Shown piece after piece: positions 11,801-26,800 of a stretch of 64,000 nt of DNA. The DNA is taken from positions 62,001 through 126,000 of the forward strand of contig CANNZV010000862.1 in assembly GCA_947561585.1 (NCBI GenBank), in the 5' to 3' direction. Position 1 is the first letter of the stretch; each line of letters opens with the position of its first letter. This DNA comes from Caprella mutica (taxonomy: Eukaryota > Arthropoda > Malacostraca > Amphipoda > Caprellidae). The notes beneath the pieces were generated by a model that worked only from the letters and a program-made list of their open reading frames with translations, was not told the DNA's origin and did not search any database. The position numbers and the translations under genes are program-made.

Positions 11801-14800
11801 CGCTTACTAAAGTGTCAATTTCTCGCTGAGTAAAGAATCTGTATGACGATGGACCTTTTACCCGCAAATATTTGGTAAGCTACTCGCCAATATATATGCC
11901 TTTAATTTTTCTCACTTTTCAATCGCTCTTCTTTGACTTGAAAAGCAAAGTCATCCGTCGTGTAGTTCCACCGCCAAGTGAACTTAGAGACCGGAGGTAT
12001 GGATTCAACATTGCAAGTTACGTTGATGGGTTCCTCGTGAATGTGAATGATGGAAGGGACACTTCGACACTCTGGTAAATCTGAGGAAAGAGTTGGAAAT
12101 CATACAAATACCTTCCTTAAACGTACAAAATTTTTACTATAAAAACAATAATTTGAAATCATAAAAAGACCTCCTTAAACGTACAAATCTTGGCCTATTC
12201 TATACTAGCAAATGGGAGCCGCGTTTTTACCGCCAAGCTTACGCCTCTTAAAATTCAATCTATAGTAGGCTGTGAAAACGCATCGTCTTATTAGCTAGTA
12301 TAGACTGGTTCTTAGGATACTTTTACTTACAGTTTAATTTAAGAGTTATTGGTTTGCTGGCAGTTGTGCTGATTTCATTGCCAGATTCACACCAGTAATT
12401 GCCAGCTTTTTCTTTTGAAACTTTTTGTAGGACCAAATCAGAGCCTGAGAGCACTACCCCTTCTTCCGACTTTTGTAGAACACCCTGTAGACAGATACAT
12501 AACCTGGTCACTGGTCAGACTGTTACATAATTGTCTCTTTTCCCATTTATTCCTGGGAAATTCTCCTTGCTCCTAACTTTTTTCTGGTAATAATTCTATA
12601 AGAATAAAAATATTTAAACCTTTATGACCTGAAACTATTTTTTTTTTAAATTAAAATATTATATACTACTTTTAATTGATAAATAGTTAATAAATTTACT
12701 AAGTTATATTAATTTATATACTTCATGGAATTTTATTATCATATGACTCAATAGTCACATTCGTTCACTCAACACATTCAATTAATTATAGTCCTTTAAT
12801 TTTATGTGACTGATTCGTGACAAGAGGTCGTGAAGGATTATCAGTACAGTATAAACAACCTCCACTTTTCCTCTCTTACCTCCCTGTACCACAGCACTGA
12901 ACCACCAGGAGGGTTGGCTCTGACGTCACAGCTAAAGTAAACGTCATCACCAGCTGATAGAGAGGAAGCGTCTAAAGAACGTCCAAGAGACGCTTCGACC
13001 ACCGGGGCATCTGTGAATAATAATTGAAACATCTTTATTGAACATAAGAGAAAGACATTTCTGTCCCTACATTTTAACTCGATGTTGGACAGTCTCAGAG
13101 TTATTACAAAGAAATAATAAAAAAGAGTTAATTGAGGTATTTCTTCATCGTTGAAGCCTTTATGGAGTTTATATATTCTTTTTGGGTGACCGATTTATCG
13201 CAAATTGCGACCTAAGATGCAACATTTACATCAGAATCATCAATTTGACACATAAGTAGCATAATTATAGTAAATGGAGAACTCTATCACCACTGGGGCA
13301 TCTATGAATTGAATTGGAGAACTCTATCACCACTGGGTGTCTATGAATTGAAATGGAGAACTCTTTTAAAACTAGCTTGCTAGTCAGCGTTTGTATACTG
13401 ACTCTAGTCTTAATTAGTTCGATTGATCGATTGGATTGAACTACTCTTACTGATTTAAATTGAATCTTAGTAAGGAGTAAATAAAACACATCGATAACAT
13501 CTCTGAATTCGATTATTGCAAAAATATTAAGTATAGGATTACAAGATACAGATTTTGATTCACGCACAGTTTAAAAATATACTATGTTCTATGTTCTATG
13601 CACAATATACACCGATTCGGATAAGAGGATTTTCAGGACGGAAGGTGATTGTGCTAGATGCACGGCGAAGAGACTCAGGTACGAACAGAACGTGGTTCTT
13701 TGGAATCCACAGTCTTTTATACTGGGTTCTCGGAGAATAGAATGGAGCAGAATCCACTATGCTACGAGTTTTTGCTAGATTTTAAAGTCCTTGGCTACAG
13801 TTTCTAATGTAATACAAAGTAATACTCTAATGAGCTTTTATAAGTCTTCGTGATCTTTAATCCAATGAATTTGGTGAATTTATATCCTCTCCTCCGACAG
13901 AACAGATAGATAATTGTGCATAGCCAACTTTTATGATAGGTAATGGTAGTTCAAATCCTAAATTATTCTCCTACTTATAACATTTGCAATCAAGATACTA
14001 TTCAGATATTGCAAGTTAATCCGTATATAGAATTTAGGTAAAAAGATAATTGACTCTTACACATAGTCTCAGAATGCACATATGTTAATATAATATAAGT
14101 ACAATATTCAAATACAATAATATAATATAATAATATAATATTCAAATACAATAATAATATTTATATTCATATAAGATTATTATTGGAAAGTAGTTAGAGT
14201 TGAATATATATAGTCTAATATTATATAATATATAATATTTGTTTCATATGATTCAATTTCTAACACTCCTCCGCCTCAAAAAAAGTGAAAATCTAAGATT
14301 TTTACTCTTTCTCAGGTATCTAGTGGATGGTTGCACCACGCTATAGTACCACGCTTTACTACGAGTTACTATACATACTGCGACAAGGTCATTCGTTAGC
14401 TAGCTAGTTTAGTTTCATTCATTATTCTTGAATATGATATTTCAATTCTAATTTCTGTGTAGAAGTTATGAAGGAATGGTCTAGGTATATTGTAATAAAA
14501 TACTGGAATATAATTCTAGAGATACAAATTGTTTTTATCCTTATGTCTTACTTTCTTAATTTATCACCGTAAACCCAAGAACACAATACAATTATGATTA
14601 TAGATAGTTAACTCTCTAGTCATAAAATATGGGTAAATGGAATATATGATTATGCATAGGATAGAATATACTTAAAAGTAAGAACACAATCTTATGCTAT
14701 ATTGCTATATAATCACATGTTACAACAATCAGTATTTAATCAATTTTATCAACAATGGTATAATTTTACAATGTTAATATTAAAAGATGGAATTGGTATG

Positions 14801-17800
14801 TTTCTGTACCTTGCTCATTGTTGAGGATATTATATTAAAGGACAATGTTGGAACACTTTACCATGATTATGAGTATTCGTGGTTTCGTGGTTACATATAC
14901 TATAGAGGGATGTTCCAGTTTTATATCTGGAGATAACCAGTTACTCCTCCTTTTTGCCTGCGGCTACTTGTCCGTACTATCAGCTACAGGTCTCAGTGAA
15001 CTATCATTGGAGTTTTTTACTTCTACTAGACTATCTACTGGACGGACATCTTCGTGCTTTACTAAAACTTTCTAAATGAAGTTTTTTAATGAATCACACA
15101 GTGACTTATGGAGTCGTTTTTTATACTGTTCCATATTCTTAATTCAATTGAATTTATCTTGACTTCCCCTGTGATTCTTTCTGTTTATAAACCAAATTCG
15201 TATTTTTAGGAAGAATATGATTGTTAATAATATGGACTGAAGAATGACAATTTCATTCTCTGGCTGCTCCAAGGATATCATTAATATCGAAATCAAAAGG
15301 TAATTCATCATCTTCTGAAAAGTTTATCAATTTGATTTTAATAGAATAGACTCGTGTAAGGTTGAGTCTCATTTAGAATGAAGGGAGGTAAAGAATTAAT
15401 AACGAAAGATCTTCCTTCCTGAATTATCTACTAGATTTTCTAGGTTAATATTTGAGTTAACATAGCAAGTCAATTTACTTCATTTAAGTTAAATCACATT
15501 CTACCGGATAAGGGTAGACCTTTATTTGTATCTTTATTCTACAGTCTTATTCTACAGTCTCAGGATAATTTGAATGGGAGTTGGCTCAGAAACATACAAC
15601 AATCTATTTGTAAGGTATTAGTTAAATAGATACCTATTGGATTACCTTACAAAATTTACATAACCTTAATACACATTTATAATTCCCAATATCCTGCATA
15701 TGAACATGAATTATGTTTAAGGTTTCAAATGGAAAATATCATCAACAACAAAATATCATCAACAACATGGAGTTTATCATTAAGAAATTTACAATTCCAG
15801 AGCTTAAAACTATGTATTCATACTTATTACTAAAATTACATCGTTATCTCAGCTATCATTAGGAAGTTTTATTGGATGATACTAACAAATAAACCCAGTA
15901 TTTCGACATCATGGTTTGTATTTCCTATTCAATCAAGTGTTACAATTTAATTATAATTTCAACAATCTCTGCTTCTTATAATATTCTACTTTTCAGAATT
16001 ATCATCTGACAATATACTTACTTGATTCGCATAGTTTTATACGATTATTTCTTACTTCGTTCATATGAAGGTTTTATGATTTATACTTCAAATATCAATA
16101 TATATCAACTGCATTGAATCTTCTTATTCCCCGTACTTTCATTACTGGAGATTTTACGTTAAAGAATTAGTTAGTTAAGTTAAACAATAACCTTTAAACA
16201 AATCAACTATTTCTTACTTTTAATTATTACAGGAATATAGTTTGAATCTAGAACTTTCTCAAGATTTTATAACCAAGGATTAATTATAACCCCATCTCGA
16301 TATTTCCTTCAATCAAAACTAGTTTTTCCCTAGTTACCACATATCATCCGATAATACATTGTTAATACATGGTTAAGCAATATTAATATCTAGGTAACTT
16401 TAAATCTCTTCACAATATTCAAATTACAATTTTAATATTAACTAGACATTAATCCAAGATATTTATCTATATCTCTATATCTATGTCAATCATTCAAACT
16501 GTTCCACTCTTTTATAATGAGTCAAATATTTACGTTACGTCATAATTACGTTACATATTTTATCTGATTCGATTATCTTTAATCACTGGAATGATTAACA
16601 GATTCTTATTCAACACTGAATTATTTCTACTGAACAAGTGTATGACACTTCCTTTGAAATAATAAGAATATTAGTTATGATCTCATATCATACATATGAT
16701 ACGTCCATATCATAGGTAATTCCGGGCTACCTGGACCTCGTCTATATTAATATAGACATATTCTGTTTTATGGACTTAAGGTTACTCAGCCTTACTCAGC
16801 TATTCACATCCCGTGACTGTACTTCGGTATATTCCTATATGATATACCCGTTTTTATGATATCAACCTCTCTCGAGATCACTTTCTCTTGATATTACGAT
16901 GTTTCCTACTATATATCAGCATATTATAATTTCCAAGATTTATATTGACATTATTGCTTCTAAGCCACAACAATAGTATCATTTCATCAAAAAATAGGAA
17001 AGTTTTAATGAAATACAAGAATGGGTTAATTACGTCCATTCCAGTACTAAAATACTATGGAAAATATATTAAGAAATAGAGGTATATCGTTACTTACCAA
17101 ATTTACCTTTGGTTATTACATGACAATTCATAGCTTAATAGCCCATTTTATTTATCATCCACTTTAGAGTATTTTATTCTCTTTTTCTGTGAATATTCAA
17201 TTACATACTCCATCTGTATCTTCTTATGAGTATACAGGTTATTAGTAATTACTTTCGCTTTCTTCCAAGCCACTTTGAATATTCTATTCATTACTGTCCG
17301 TCAAGACGTATGCACAAGGGCACATATTAATGGTTTCTAACCATTATCCTTACCGTTTTCTACGGTGACTAATATATTTGCAACTATATTAGCTAAATTA
17401 GACATTGTTCTAATGTTCTGTTCACACCTTTGACATAGTTCGTTCGAGTTCGTTCTCGTCATCCGAACCTTTTTTTCTCTTTGTTTCTTCGAAACTCTTA
17501 TATACGATTTTCGGAATTCTTTTATAATTCCTTTATTATATTTATACTTCGCCTTTTATAGGTCAACAACAGTTAATTTGTAATATTTTATACTATTACT
17601 TTATTACTTCCAAGAGCCTTTTTTTTTAAGATACTTATAGAATAATTATGCAATAAATTAGATTTAATGCCGTTCTCAGTCATAAGGTACTGAAATACAT
17701 AGTATTTTTAGCCTTTCAAAATGTAGATAGTTTCGCTATCCCGACATCTCTAAGATATTTTATGCAATTAGTATTCTCAGATTTTATGACATCTGTTAAA

Positions 17801-20800
17801 AGTTAAATTGCCTTTAAATGATACACATTGACTAAATTTGTCATATCATCTTTACTCCACTAGTTGAGGCTAAGAGGCTAAGATATAATCTATCATTCAA
17901 GGAACGTAGCGACATGGTTACACCTTAATTATACATTCGAGAATTCAAGTTAATGTGAATATAATTAATTAATAAAGTTACAATTCACTTGATTAAAGTT
18001 ACAATTCACTTGATTAAGTTACCATTCACTTGATTAAGTTACAATTCACTTGATTAAGTTACAATTCACTTGATTCGCTAACTCTACAATTGTTATGGCG
18101 TTCCGCTATTAGTTCCTGCTTACATCTTGGATCGATCGTATTACAATATAATTAAAAGAACAGTTCACATGGCATTCTTACAATGATTGATTATTAACTT
18201 TATTTATACAATGTTCTGACAGGTTCGTATGACCACACATATAATAACTTATATTACCTCCAGCTCCAGTTTTACTGGTAACTTATTCTTAATTTCATCG
18301 TAATATTAAATTATGATGTATAATTTTTCATGCCATTATTCTATGAGTTTAATTGCTAACCCATTTATTAATCAAATATTACAGTTTGTTTCTTAAAATC
18401 ACCAAGAACTCTCTTTCAAACTTAATCATTTATTTAATAATTAATTAAATAATTACTTATTAGTTTTGAGTAACCTATTGGAATAACCACATTAATTCCT
18501 TTTATTCGATCCATTTAATACTCATTATTTTATTCATATTATGTCCTTGCTATCGTCACTATAGTGTTACTGACTGTACCACCTTAATGATCTCTTATAT
18601 ACGTAACAAGAAACTGGTTTGTCTAGCAATGCTATAATTGTCTGCTAGCTTATTAACATACAACACAGTACACAACAAGTTATTTTCCTTGACTCAACTT
18701 CTGGAGATTTTATACAAGGACACACTTAAATACAATGTGTAAGTACATAATAATTTTATATTATCCTCTTAAGATTATGTCATCTCATGCATATACCTAC
18801 AGTAGTTTATTAAGTTAACCTGAAACCTTTCTTACTCATACATACATTAAAGGTATCAAACAGTGATAACTATCTGGTATCTAATGAACACAGTAATTAC
18901 GTCTTATTATGTCATGATATTATCTTTTTATTTTCATTGGTTTTCGAACAGATTACCAGAAACTGTATTGGATTTTATTATCCCCTTTCATTTTTTCTCA
19001 AGTTCTAAGCTTCTTCGAGAATTCATATTATTCATCTTGGTTATTCAAAATATTAATTAGTACCCACTGCTAATCAAGTCATCGAGGCATTTACTCTCGA
19101 TTATATTTAATTTTTATTTACTCAATCATCGAGGTATTTTTAACTCTCGGCTACCTGTATTGCCTTGATTCTTACACAATATGCGTGAGTTTTCATTTAT
19201 TAAGATATTAGATAACTAAATTTTACCACTATGGGTTTACAATTTAATGTTTATTTAATCTTAATTCATCAAGTTTTATCAACTTTGCAGTTATTTGTTT
19301 ATTTTATCTTTATCAACAATAAATAACTAACTCTTCCGTATTGATAAATTAATTAGCATTTCAGTCTTATTGTTCCTACAGAACTTTTATCTACATCCTT
19401 ATAAATTATCTCAACTCAATTTATCATCAGTCATACAATTACCATACCCTTGTCCTAACAAATTAATACAGATATATATATCATTCATTATCACTCAGGA
19501 TGAGTCATAACTGAACCTGCTAAGTATGAACACAATCCTATGTCACGTATACGTAGGTTAGGATATGAGAAATAACCTGTTCTTAATTCAGTAGCTTGCT
19601 GGTCCTTTGGATACAGCTGTTGTGCTGTGCCCGGAGGCCTTGTGTAGCACAACCTGGTTGGATAACCAGAGAAGGTTTGTTGGCCCTGCGGTGATGTTCT
19701 GACTGACGTACGTCAGCCCGTGATCTGCCTCGCTTGAATGTGGCATCTCTGTAGGTCACTCTCCAGGCCACGCTGTAGTAGAACTAGTTCGTCACTGCTT
19801 CTGCTCCTGGCGATTTAGATTTTTTATAACTTGGTATTCCATTCTGACTGAATTTGTTAGACTGTAGTATGGGTGACTGGCTTCTGCTTAAGGGGTGGGA
19901 TGAGTAGGTGTGGCCTTCTTCTAACTGTGTGCTCGGTCTTCTATGTTGGCTAGGAGTCGTTCCGTCCTTAGTAATACTTCCTTTAATTTTATGAGAGCGT
20001 CCATGCGCTCCCTTAAGGAATCATTAATCTTCTCGAAAATGATGGTCACTTCAGTATCCTTATTAACTGAGGTGTCCGACCACTCATAGTCGGGCGAATC
20101 TCGACCAGACTTTTTATTCACTGGATCCACTTCCGAGTTTGCGGCGAAGTCCTGCCCTTTCTTGTCATCAATAGAAGAGTATATTACTTCTATGTCACGG
20201 TTACTTCTCAGTCTGGCTTTCTTCATGGGCTGGTTTTCCTCCTCGTCACTTCCGTTGCTCTTACGACGCTTGTTTGGAGAAACAGTAGATTTTGGATGTA
20301 CTTCTACCAATCTGCAAGGGTTTATAGGTGATCTGTTTTGCTCCTTCTCCTTGTCTGTCATGACTTCTTATGCTTGGTGCCTTATTCGTAACTCGACTCT
20401 GAAGTTCACTCAACTGCCTTCCACATGTGGATTTTGTTGGTGGTTGTAACCAGTGAGTGCAGAGTGTTAATATTTACACCCTATGGTTTAGCACGTACTC
20501 CTTAACACCCGTAAATTAGCGTGTGTGCTTCACACCCGTAGATTAGCGTGTGATGCGTTGCAGCGTAGGGTTCGTTGATCCTAGACGCCGGTATGGAATA
20601 AATACCAGTTCTTCAGCTGCGCTGGGAAGTAGGTCTCCACTTGCCGGAGGCACTGCCACTACCACTGCACATGCAACTGATCAGGTTTGGAGATATGTGC
20701 TATAAGCGCTGGCTGTGAGTGATACAACAGGGAAGGGGGGTCGACTGAGCAGTTACGTATTGCCGTACAGTCACGTGTTGCCGTACAGTTACGTGTTGCC

Positions 20801-23800
20801 GTACAGTTACGTGTTGCCGTACAGTTACGTGTTGCCGTACAGTTACGTATTGCCGTACAGTTACGTGTTGCCGTACAGTTACGTGTTGCCGTACAGTTAC
20901 GTGTTGCCGTACAGTTTAGAGGTACGAGGTACGTGCAATGTTTGCCACGTAGGTCTCACTACACTATCTTGATAGTGTCACTGTCCTTCACACGTATACT
21001 GGATACAATGTGGATTACGCGGTGTGACTGTGTGGTCCTTAACACACGTAGGCGTCACGCACGCTGCCAAGTAGAGTACGCTTACTGTACTCTTACTCTC
21101 GATACTACTCTTGGTGGTATCGTCTATACTCAGGAACAGGAACTGTTACTGTTGAACCTGAGGGTTTGTTGTCCGTTGTCTCTTCCGCCTTGCGATACTG
21201 TAGGTCCACTTATTTTGGTGTATTGACAGGTGTATTGTTCTTGGTAATATATGCGTTATACTATCACCAGTAATTAGAGTTATTAGTCACCACCACTGTA
21301 TCACCTGTACTAAAATATTTTGCATTTGATTAATAATTCAGAGATGTCCCTGTTTGGGCGCCAATTTTAAAACTAGCTTGCTAGTCAGCGTTTGTATACT
21401 GACTCTAGTCTTAGTTAGTTCGATTGATCGATTGGATTGAACTACTCTTACTGATTTAAATTGAATCTTAGTAAGGAGTAAATAAAACACATCGATAACA
21501 TCTCTGAATTCGATTATTGCAAAAATATTAAGTATAGGATTACAAGATACAGATTTTGATTCACGCACAGTTTAAAAATATACTATGTTCTATGTTCTAT
21601 GCACAATATACACCGATTCGGATAAGAGGATTTTCAGGACGGAAGGTGATTGTGCTAGATGCACGGCGAAGAGACTCAGGTACGAACAGAACGTGGTTCT
21701 TTGGAATCCACAGTCTTTTATACTGGGTTCTCGGAGAATAGAATGGAGCAGAATCCACTATGCTACGAGTTTTTGCTAGATTTTAAAGTCCTTGGCTACA
21801 GTTTCTAATGTAATACAAAGTAATACTCTAATGAGCTTTTATAAGTCTTCGTGATCTTTAATCCAATGAATTTGGTGAATTTATATCCTCTCCTCCGACA
21901 GAACAGATAGATAATTGTGCATAGCCAACTTTTATGATAGGTAATGGTAGTTCAAATCCTAAATTATTCTCCTACTTATAACATTTGCAATCAAGATACT
22001 ATTCAGATATTGCAAGTTAATCCGTATATAGAATTTAGGTAAAAAGATAATTGACTCTTACACATAGTCTCAGAATGCACATATGTTAATATAATATAAG
22101 TACAATATTCAAATACAATAATATAATATAATAATATAATATTCAAATACAATAATAATATTTATATTCATATAAGATTATTATTGGAAAGTAGTTAGAG
22201 TTGAATATATATAGTCTAATATTATATAATATATAATATTTGTTTCATATGATTCAATTTCTAACAAACTCTATCACCACTGGGTATCTATGAATGGAAA
22301 CGGAGAACTTTAAATTCTTCCATATCTCTTTTTCTATAAAAAATGACATTATTTTGATACATGTATCAAATTTTCAAAACTTTACGATGCATAATAAAAA
22401 AAATGAAAATCTTGGGTGAACGATCGATCCTCTTAGCCGATTTAATGGATCTTGGGCCTTTTGAAGCTTCGTGAAGATCTGCCAATCCAGTTGAATGTGA
22501 TAGTAAAAGAAATGTTCATCTGAGAATATTATTACCTGTGAGAATAAACTGAAATAATAAAAATGTAACGTTTTACACATACAATATATATAAATAGAGC
22601 ATTAAATGTTAAATAGAGAAACTAATATTAAGAAAATTACATAGAAAATTGTTTTCTTCAAAGTGCAAAGAAGTTTATTCGTAATACTGAAGGGAGTAAA
22701 TAGGTTTAATGGCTTGCTTCTGCAAGACAAATAGTTTATTGCAACGACTTTATTAGTTGAATCGTAGCTAAATAGGAATGTGTTAAATACAGATATAAGA
22801 TTTAAAAAATGAGCTATGGGCCTTATATATCTATTTCGCTATATGATTTTTATATGAGATAGAAAAGCCAAGTGGCTCTCTAAGTGAAGTCCTAAAAAAT
22901 TTATTCTTTCGACAGGAGTTATCATCTGATTCGAAATCACAACAATATGCCAATTTTTGTTGATTTTACAATATGTGTGAATTAAAAATGGAGATCTTCC
23001 TGCTGGAAATAATCTGTTACCTACATGCATCTGTTTGAATAGCATCCTAATTGTTTCATCTTATTATGACAGATGAAATGAAGTAATTGTATAAAAGTGA
23101 CCATAGAAACTCAAATTTTGTAAAGAGTCTACCTTAGTTTTGTGAGTTATAAGACTAAACTGAAGATAGATCTTCTACCTAATATTAGCCCGACAAATTT
23201 ATATCTGTCGAAGAACATTTAGCATAATAGACACATGTTATCTTCACTACTCACAGAGCACATTGATGGTGGTAGTGTTCTTGACCACTATATGAGGTAG
23301 TTTGGCATTGACTGCACTACATGTGACTTCAGTTTGGTCATCTTCAGCCTCAACATCGAAAGTAGCATGGAATAGTGAGACTGACTCCGTGTCACCTGAT
23401 GTCAAAACGACATCATTTTCCCTCTAGAGAACATGCACATTCGAAAAAATTATATTGGGAAAAATAATATATTTTTTGTGTGGTACAATAAATGCAAGTT
23501 ATATTATTATGCCTTCGCAAATGTATTAAAGGTATTTCAGTAATTAAAGTTTTTAAGTTGTACTCACATCAATGACTTTGTTTCCCTTTAGCCACTCCAC
23601 GGTGACTACTGGCCTGGCCCCGATTATTGTGCAGGATAGACTCAACTTCGATCCCGCTTGGACGGATTTGGGGGCCGAAATTCGAACACTAAATGGGGAC
23701 ACTGAAAGTAGAGAGAAAATAAAAAGATTGAAAAAGAGTACCACAGTAATTGAATCTGTGTTTTAAAATCTCTTAATTGATTATAAATTGTTTAACCGTT

Positions 23801-26800
23801 AGAACAAAACAACCGGGCGTAATATTTAAATAAACTATAATTTACACATCAAAATTCTTATATAATTACAAGGCTTAAATTATTGTTTTGGATATCGGAT
23901 GGTTTCACAATTTCAATTATTAAACTAAGTATATAGTAATTATTATATAATTATTTTAATTATGATTGAAGATGTGGAACCGTCTGATAATTCGAAACAA
24001 ACCCTAATCACATTAGAAATACCTATTTTGTAAATTCAAATAATCATGATCTAAATTCTTTTTTAAATTTCTTTTTCTCAGGGATAATATTTCTCTTGTG
24101 TCTGCTTTTATTTATCTTTAAAACTTTAACAAAAAGCAGAATTTTACTAGAACACAAATAAATTATTGAGCAGGTATCTATTATTCTCAAAGCCATAAAG
24201 GAAATTTCCTCTGGAAATCTAGGTATATAAAATAACTTCCATTGAAAAGCTCTATTTTTAGATTCCTTAGACTTTTTGGTATCGGAATTGAATGTGGAAC
24301 CTTATCTAAAGATGTTGTCAATACAACTAGGGTAAGTTACGAATTAAGGGTCGTTTTTGCATTTTCGGTCATCTGAGAAATAAGAATATGTTTTAATAAT
24401 TAAAATTAAAAGAAAAAAAATCATTAGCTATATTGTTTTTCTTATATGACCGAAGATGTGAAACCGACCGATAATTCGTAACTTAGCCTAACCGGTAAAT
24501 TATTGCTTATTATCATTTTACCGAGAGCTTTTAATATTTACTAACTATGACTAATCTATTGATTATAGCTAGCAAGTACAGCTGGAATAGAATTTTTCCA
24601 TTTCTGATATTAAAAATGTTAAAAGATATTCTTGCTATTAAAGATGAATCAGGCTGTCAAAAGCCAAAATATTTCTATAGGTTCACACAGGTAAATTCCT
24701 TAATCAACTTTTCTATCTAAATTCTCTAAATTCTCCTCAGCTCAATTTATACTAAACAGTTTCACATCAAAGGTAATATTAATTCTATGATTTATTATTT
24801 CTATGAGGGTTTTGAGTTATGATTTTATTATAGTGTTTGGATTTAGAATTTTGAAGTTATTTAATGGAGTTTTACTCTATTGTAACTATTTAAACATTAT
24901 ATGTCACTTTCCAGTAATAGTCTACTGCATTTCTATAAGCTTCTGGATAAGTTAGTTATTTTATAATAGTAATTTAAGAAGCACATTAAAATTGGCAGTA
25001 AACTAATCCACTCAAATTTCTGTTGCCTCCACGAGAATGATTTAGCTTCAATGTTTGAGGTTTAATACCATTTCTCCTGCAGATCTTCTTAACTCTATAA
25101 AAGTGCAAATGCAATATTAATTCATCTATTGCAATAAACTAAATGGACATGTGCGATAAATATCATTTAAAAGTCACAAGGAAATGTTTGGAGAATGTCT
25201 TTGGATGGTAAGACCCAATGGATGATTTATGCTGTGCAATAATCTCTAAAGACATCGCCACAGAGATATTGCCAGATGAACATCATACCTGCTATATGTA
25301 GAAATAAATGAATGAATACACGTGTGTGTGGTAGAGTAATCTATGAGATATCGGACAGCTCCACATTTTCGCCTATTATAAAAATAGGTATACATAAATA
25401 TATATACAGTAAAAAGTTCAAATACTGGTAAATCGTTAGCCAATGGACGAAAAAACTGTTTCTTGGTCTCTTTTTCACCGCCTCTTATTGTACTATTAAC
25501 ATGTAAAAACAATTTTGTATCGCTGATGTATAAATTTAATGTGATTTTTACTTCAGCGATAAAAAAACACAAATGTAAACACATTTTAAGAATAGCGTTT
25601 TTTTCCGCGGTGTTAAAAATGCAAGTGTACATATATTGGGCATTAACCATGCAATGAACAAGCTAAGAACGAATATTCAGAGTGAAAACTTCAATGAGAT
25701 TAAAATGTCACTGAAGTTGTTCTATTTCCAAAAAGTTTTCAAGGAAGAAGAGTAAGCACCCTGTATTAAAATGTCTACCATTTTAATATTTTCTCTTTTA
25801 TTCACTGCCTTTTAGGTAGTAAAATCACAGAGTTAGCTCTAAGAATAACCTTCGCGCAATGACAAAAATAATCACCCTCACTCTTTGCTTACCTGTTCTT
25901 AAACTATGTCCATCAGTTCAAAAAGGCTTTTACCTGTTAATAGTACAATAAGAGGCGGAGAAAAAGAGACCTTGATACAGTTTTTCCGTCTATTGGCTAA
26001 CGATTTACAAGTATTTGAAAAAGCGGAAACATTTTTGTGACCCATACTGTAAATATACATATATAAAAATAATAATTTTTTCTAGTAAGATCGAAAATGT
26101 GGAACTGCCCAATAACTCGTAACTTACTCTATACTGTATATAAAGATATCAAAGTACCATCATTTAAATATATTATGGTAACGTTTTTTTTCTATTCAGC
26201 AATTATGTCGCTTAGAATTCATGTCACAGTGCAATCCTTTTCCACTGTATGAATAATCTGCACTGAGATATTAAAATGATATACCATTTCAGATAATTAT
26301 TGTCTGTTAACACTGACTGTCTATACGATCTGTAGAATAACAGAAATGTTAAAAAGATGTAGGTCCTTTTAGAATGCCTTTTCTCTGTGCCATAATAATA
26401 ATAGTTACTGGCATAGACTTTTTGTAGCTGGAAATAAAGTAAAAGCATTTTATATACCTACCGGAAGAATCAATTATTGTTAATCCGTACATATCCTGTT
26501 TGAATATACATTACGCAATATAAATCTGAGTTCAAGTAAATGCTTTATTAAATACATAATGCATTTGTTTGTTTCATAGAGTTATTGGGAAGGGTGTTTA
26601 CGTTTGCTTCCAAACCGCAAGCGATGTCACCATCTACAAAATAAAAACTCTTGAAGAGGCAACCTAAGATAAAAAGTGGTAATAATTAAGTGTAATAATA
26701 AGTATAATAATTAAGAGGGTAATAATTAGGTGTAATAATTAAATTTTATTCTTGGTAGGGCAAATTCCTGGTTGTCGAACAGTAGTTCCCTATTTTTGAA

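Larger units (their letters stand above)
13364..22266 (-). mobile_element. LTR retrotransposon, LARD-like, inside the Ig3-Ig4 intron
   Basis: Two 902-bp LTRs (13364-14265 and 21365-22266) flank 7.1 kb. The target duplication is AACTC on the plus strand (13359-13363 and 22267-22271). On the minus strand the LTR starts TGTTAGAAATTG and ends TTTTAAAA, a non-standard 3' end. The PBS and PPT are in the right places for a minus-strand element. I saw one difference between the LTRs (13413 A, 21414 G), so insertion is recent. The interior lacks any long gag-pol frame and no protease, RT, RNase H or integrase motif was seen. It lies in the same orientation as the host gene. The superfamily is undecided. 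Confidence 0.9.

Noticed and set aside
11872..12078. 68-codon plus-strand ORF
   Set aside because: Shadow of the Ig5 exon 11916-12080.
13555..13778. Two short plus-strand ORFs, also at 21556-21779
   Set aside because: They lie in the LTRs and are repeated identically; opposite to the element's coding strand.
20162..20449. 95-codon plus-strand ORF
   Set aside because: Shadow of the 146-codon minus-strand ORF, hydrophobic because it is antisense to charged codons.
23572..23766. 64-codon plus-strand ORF
   Set aside because: Shadow of the Ig3 exon 23568-23701.
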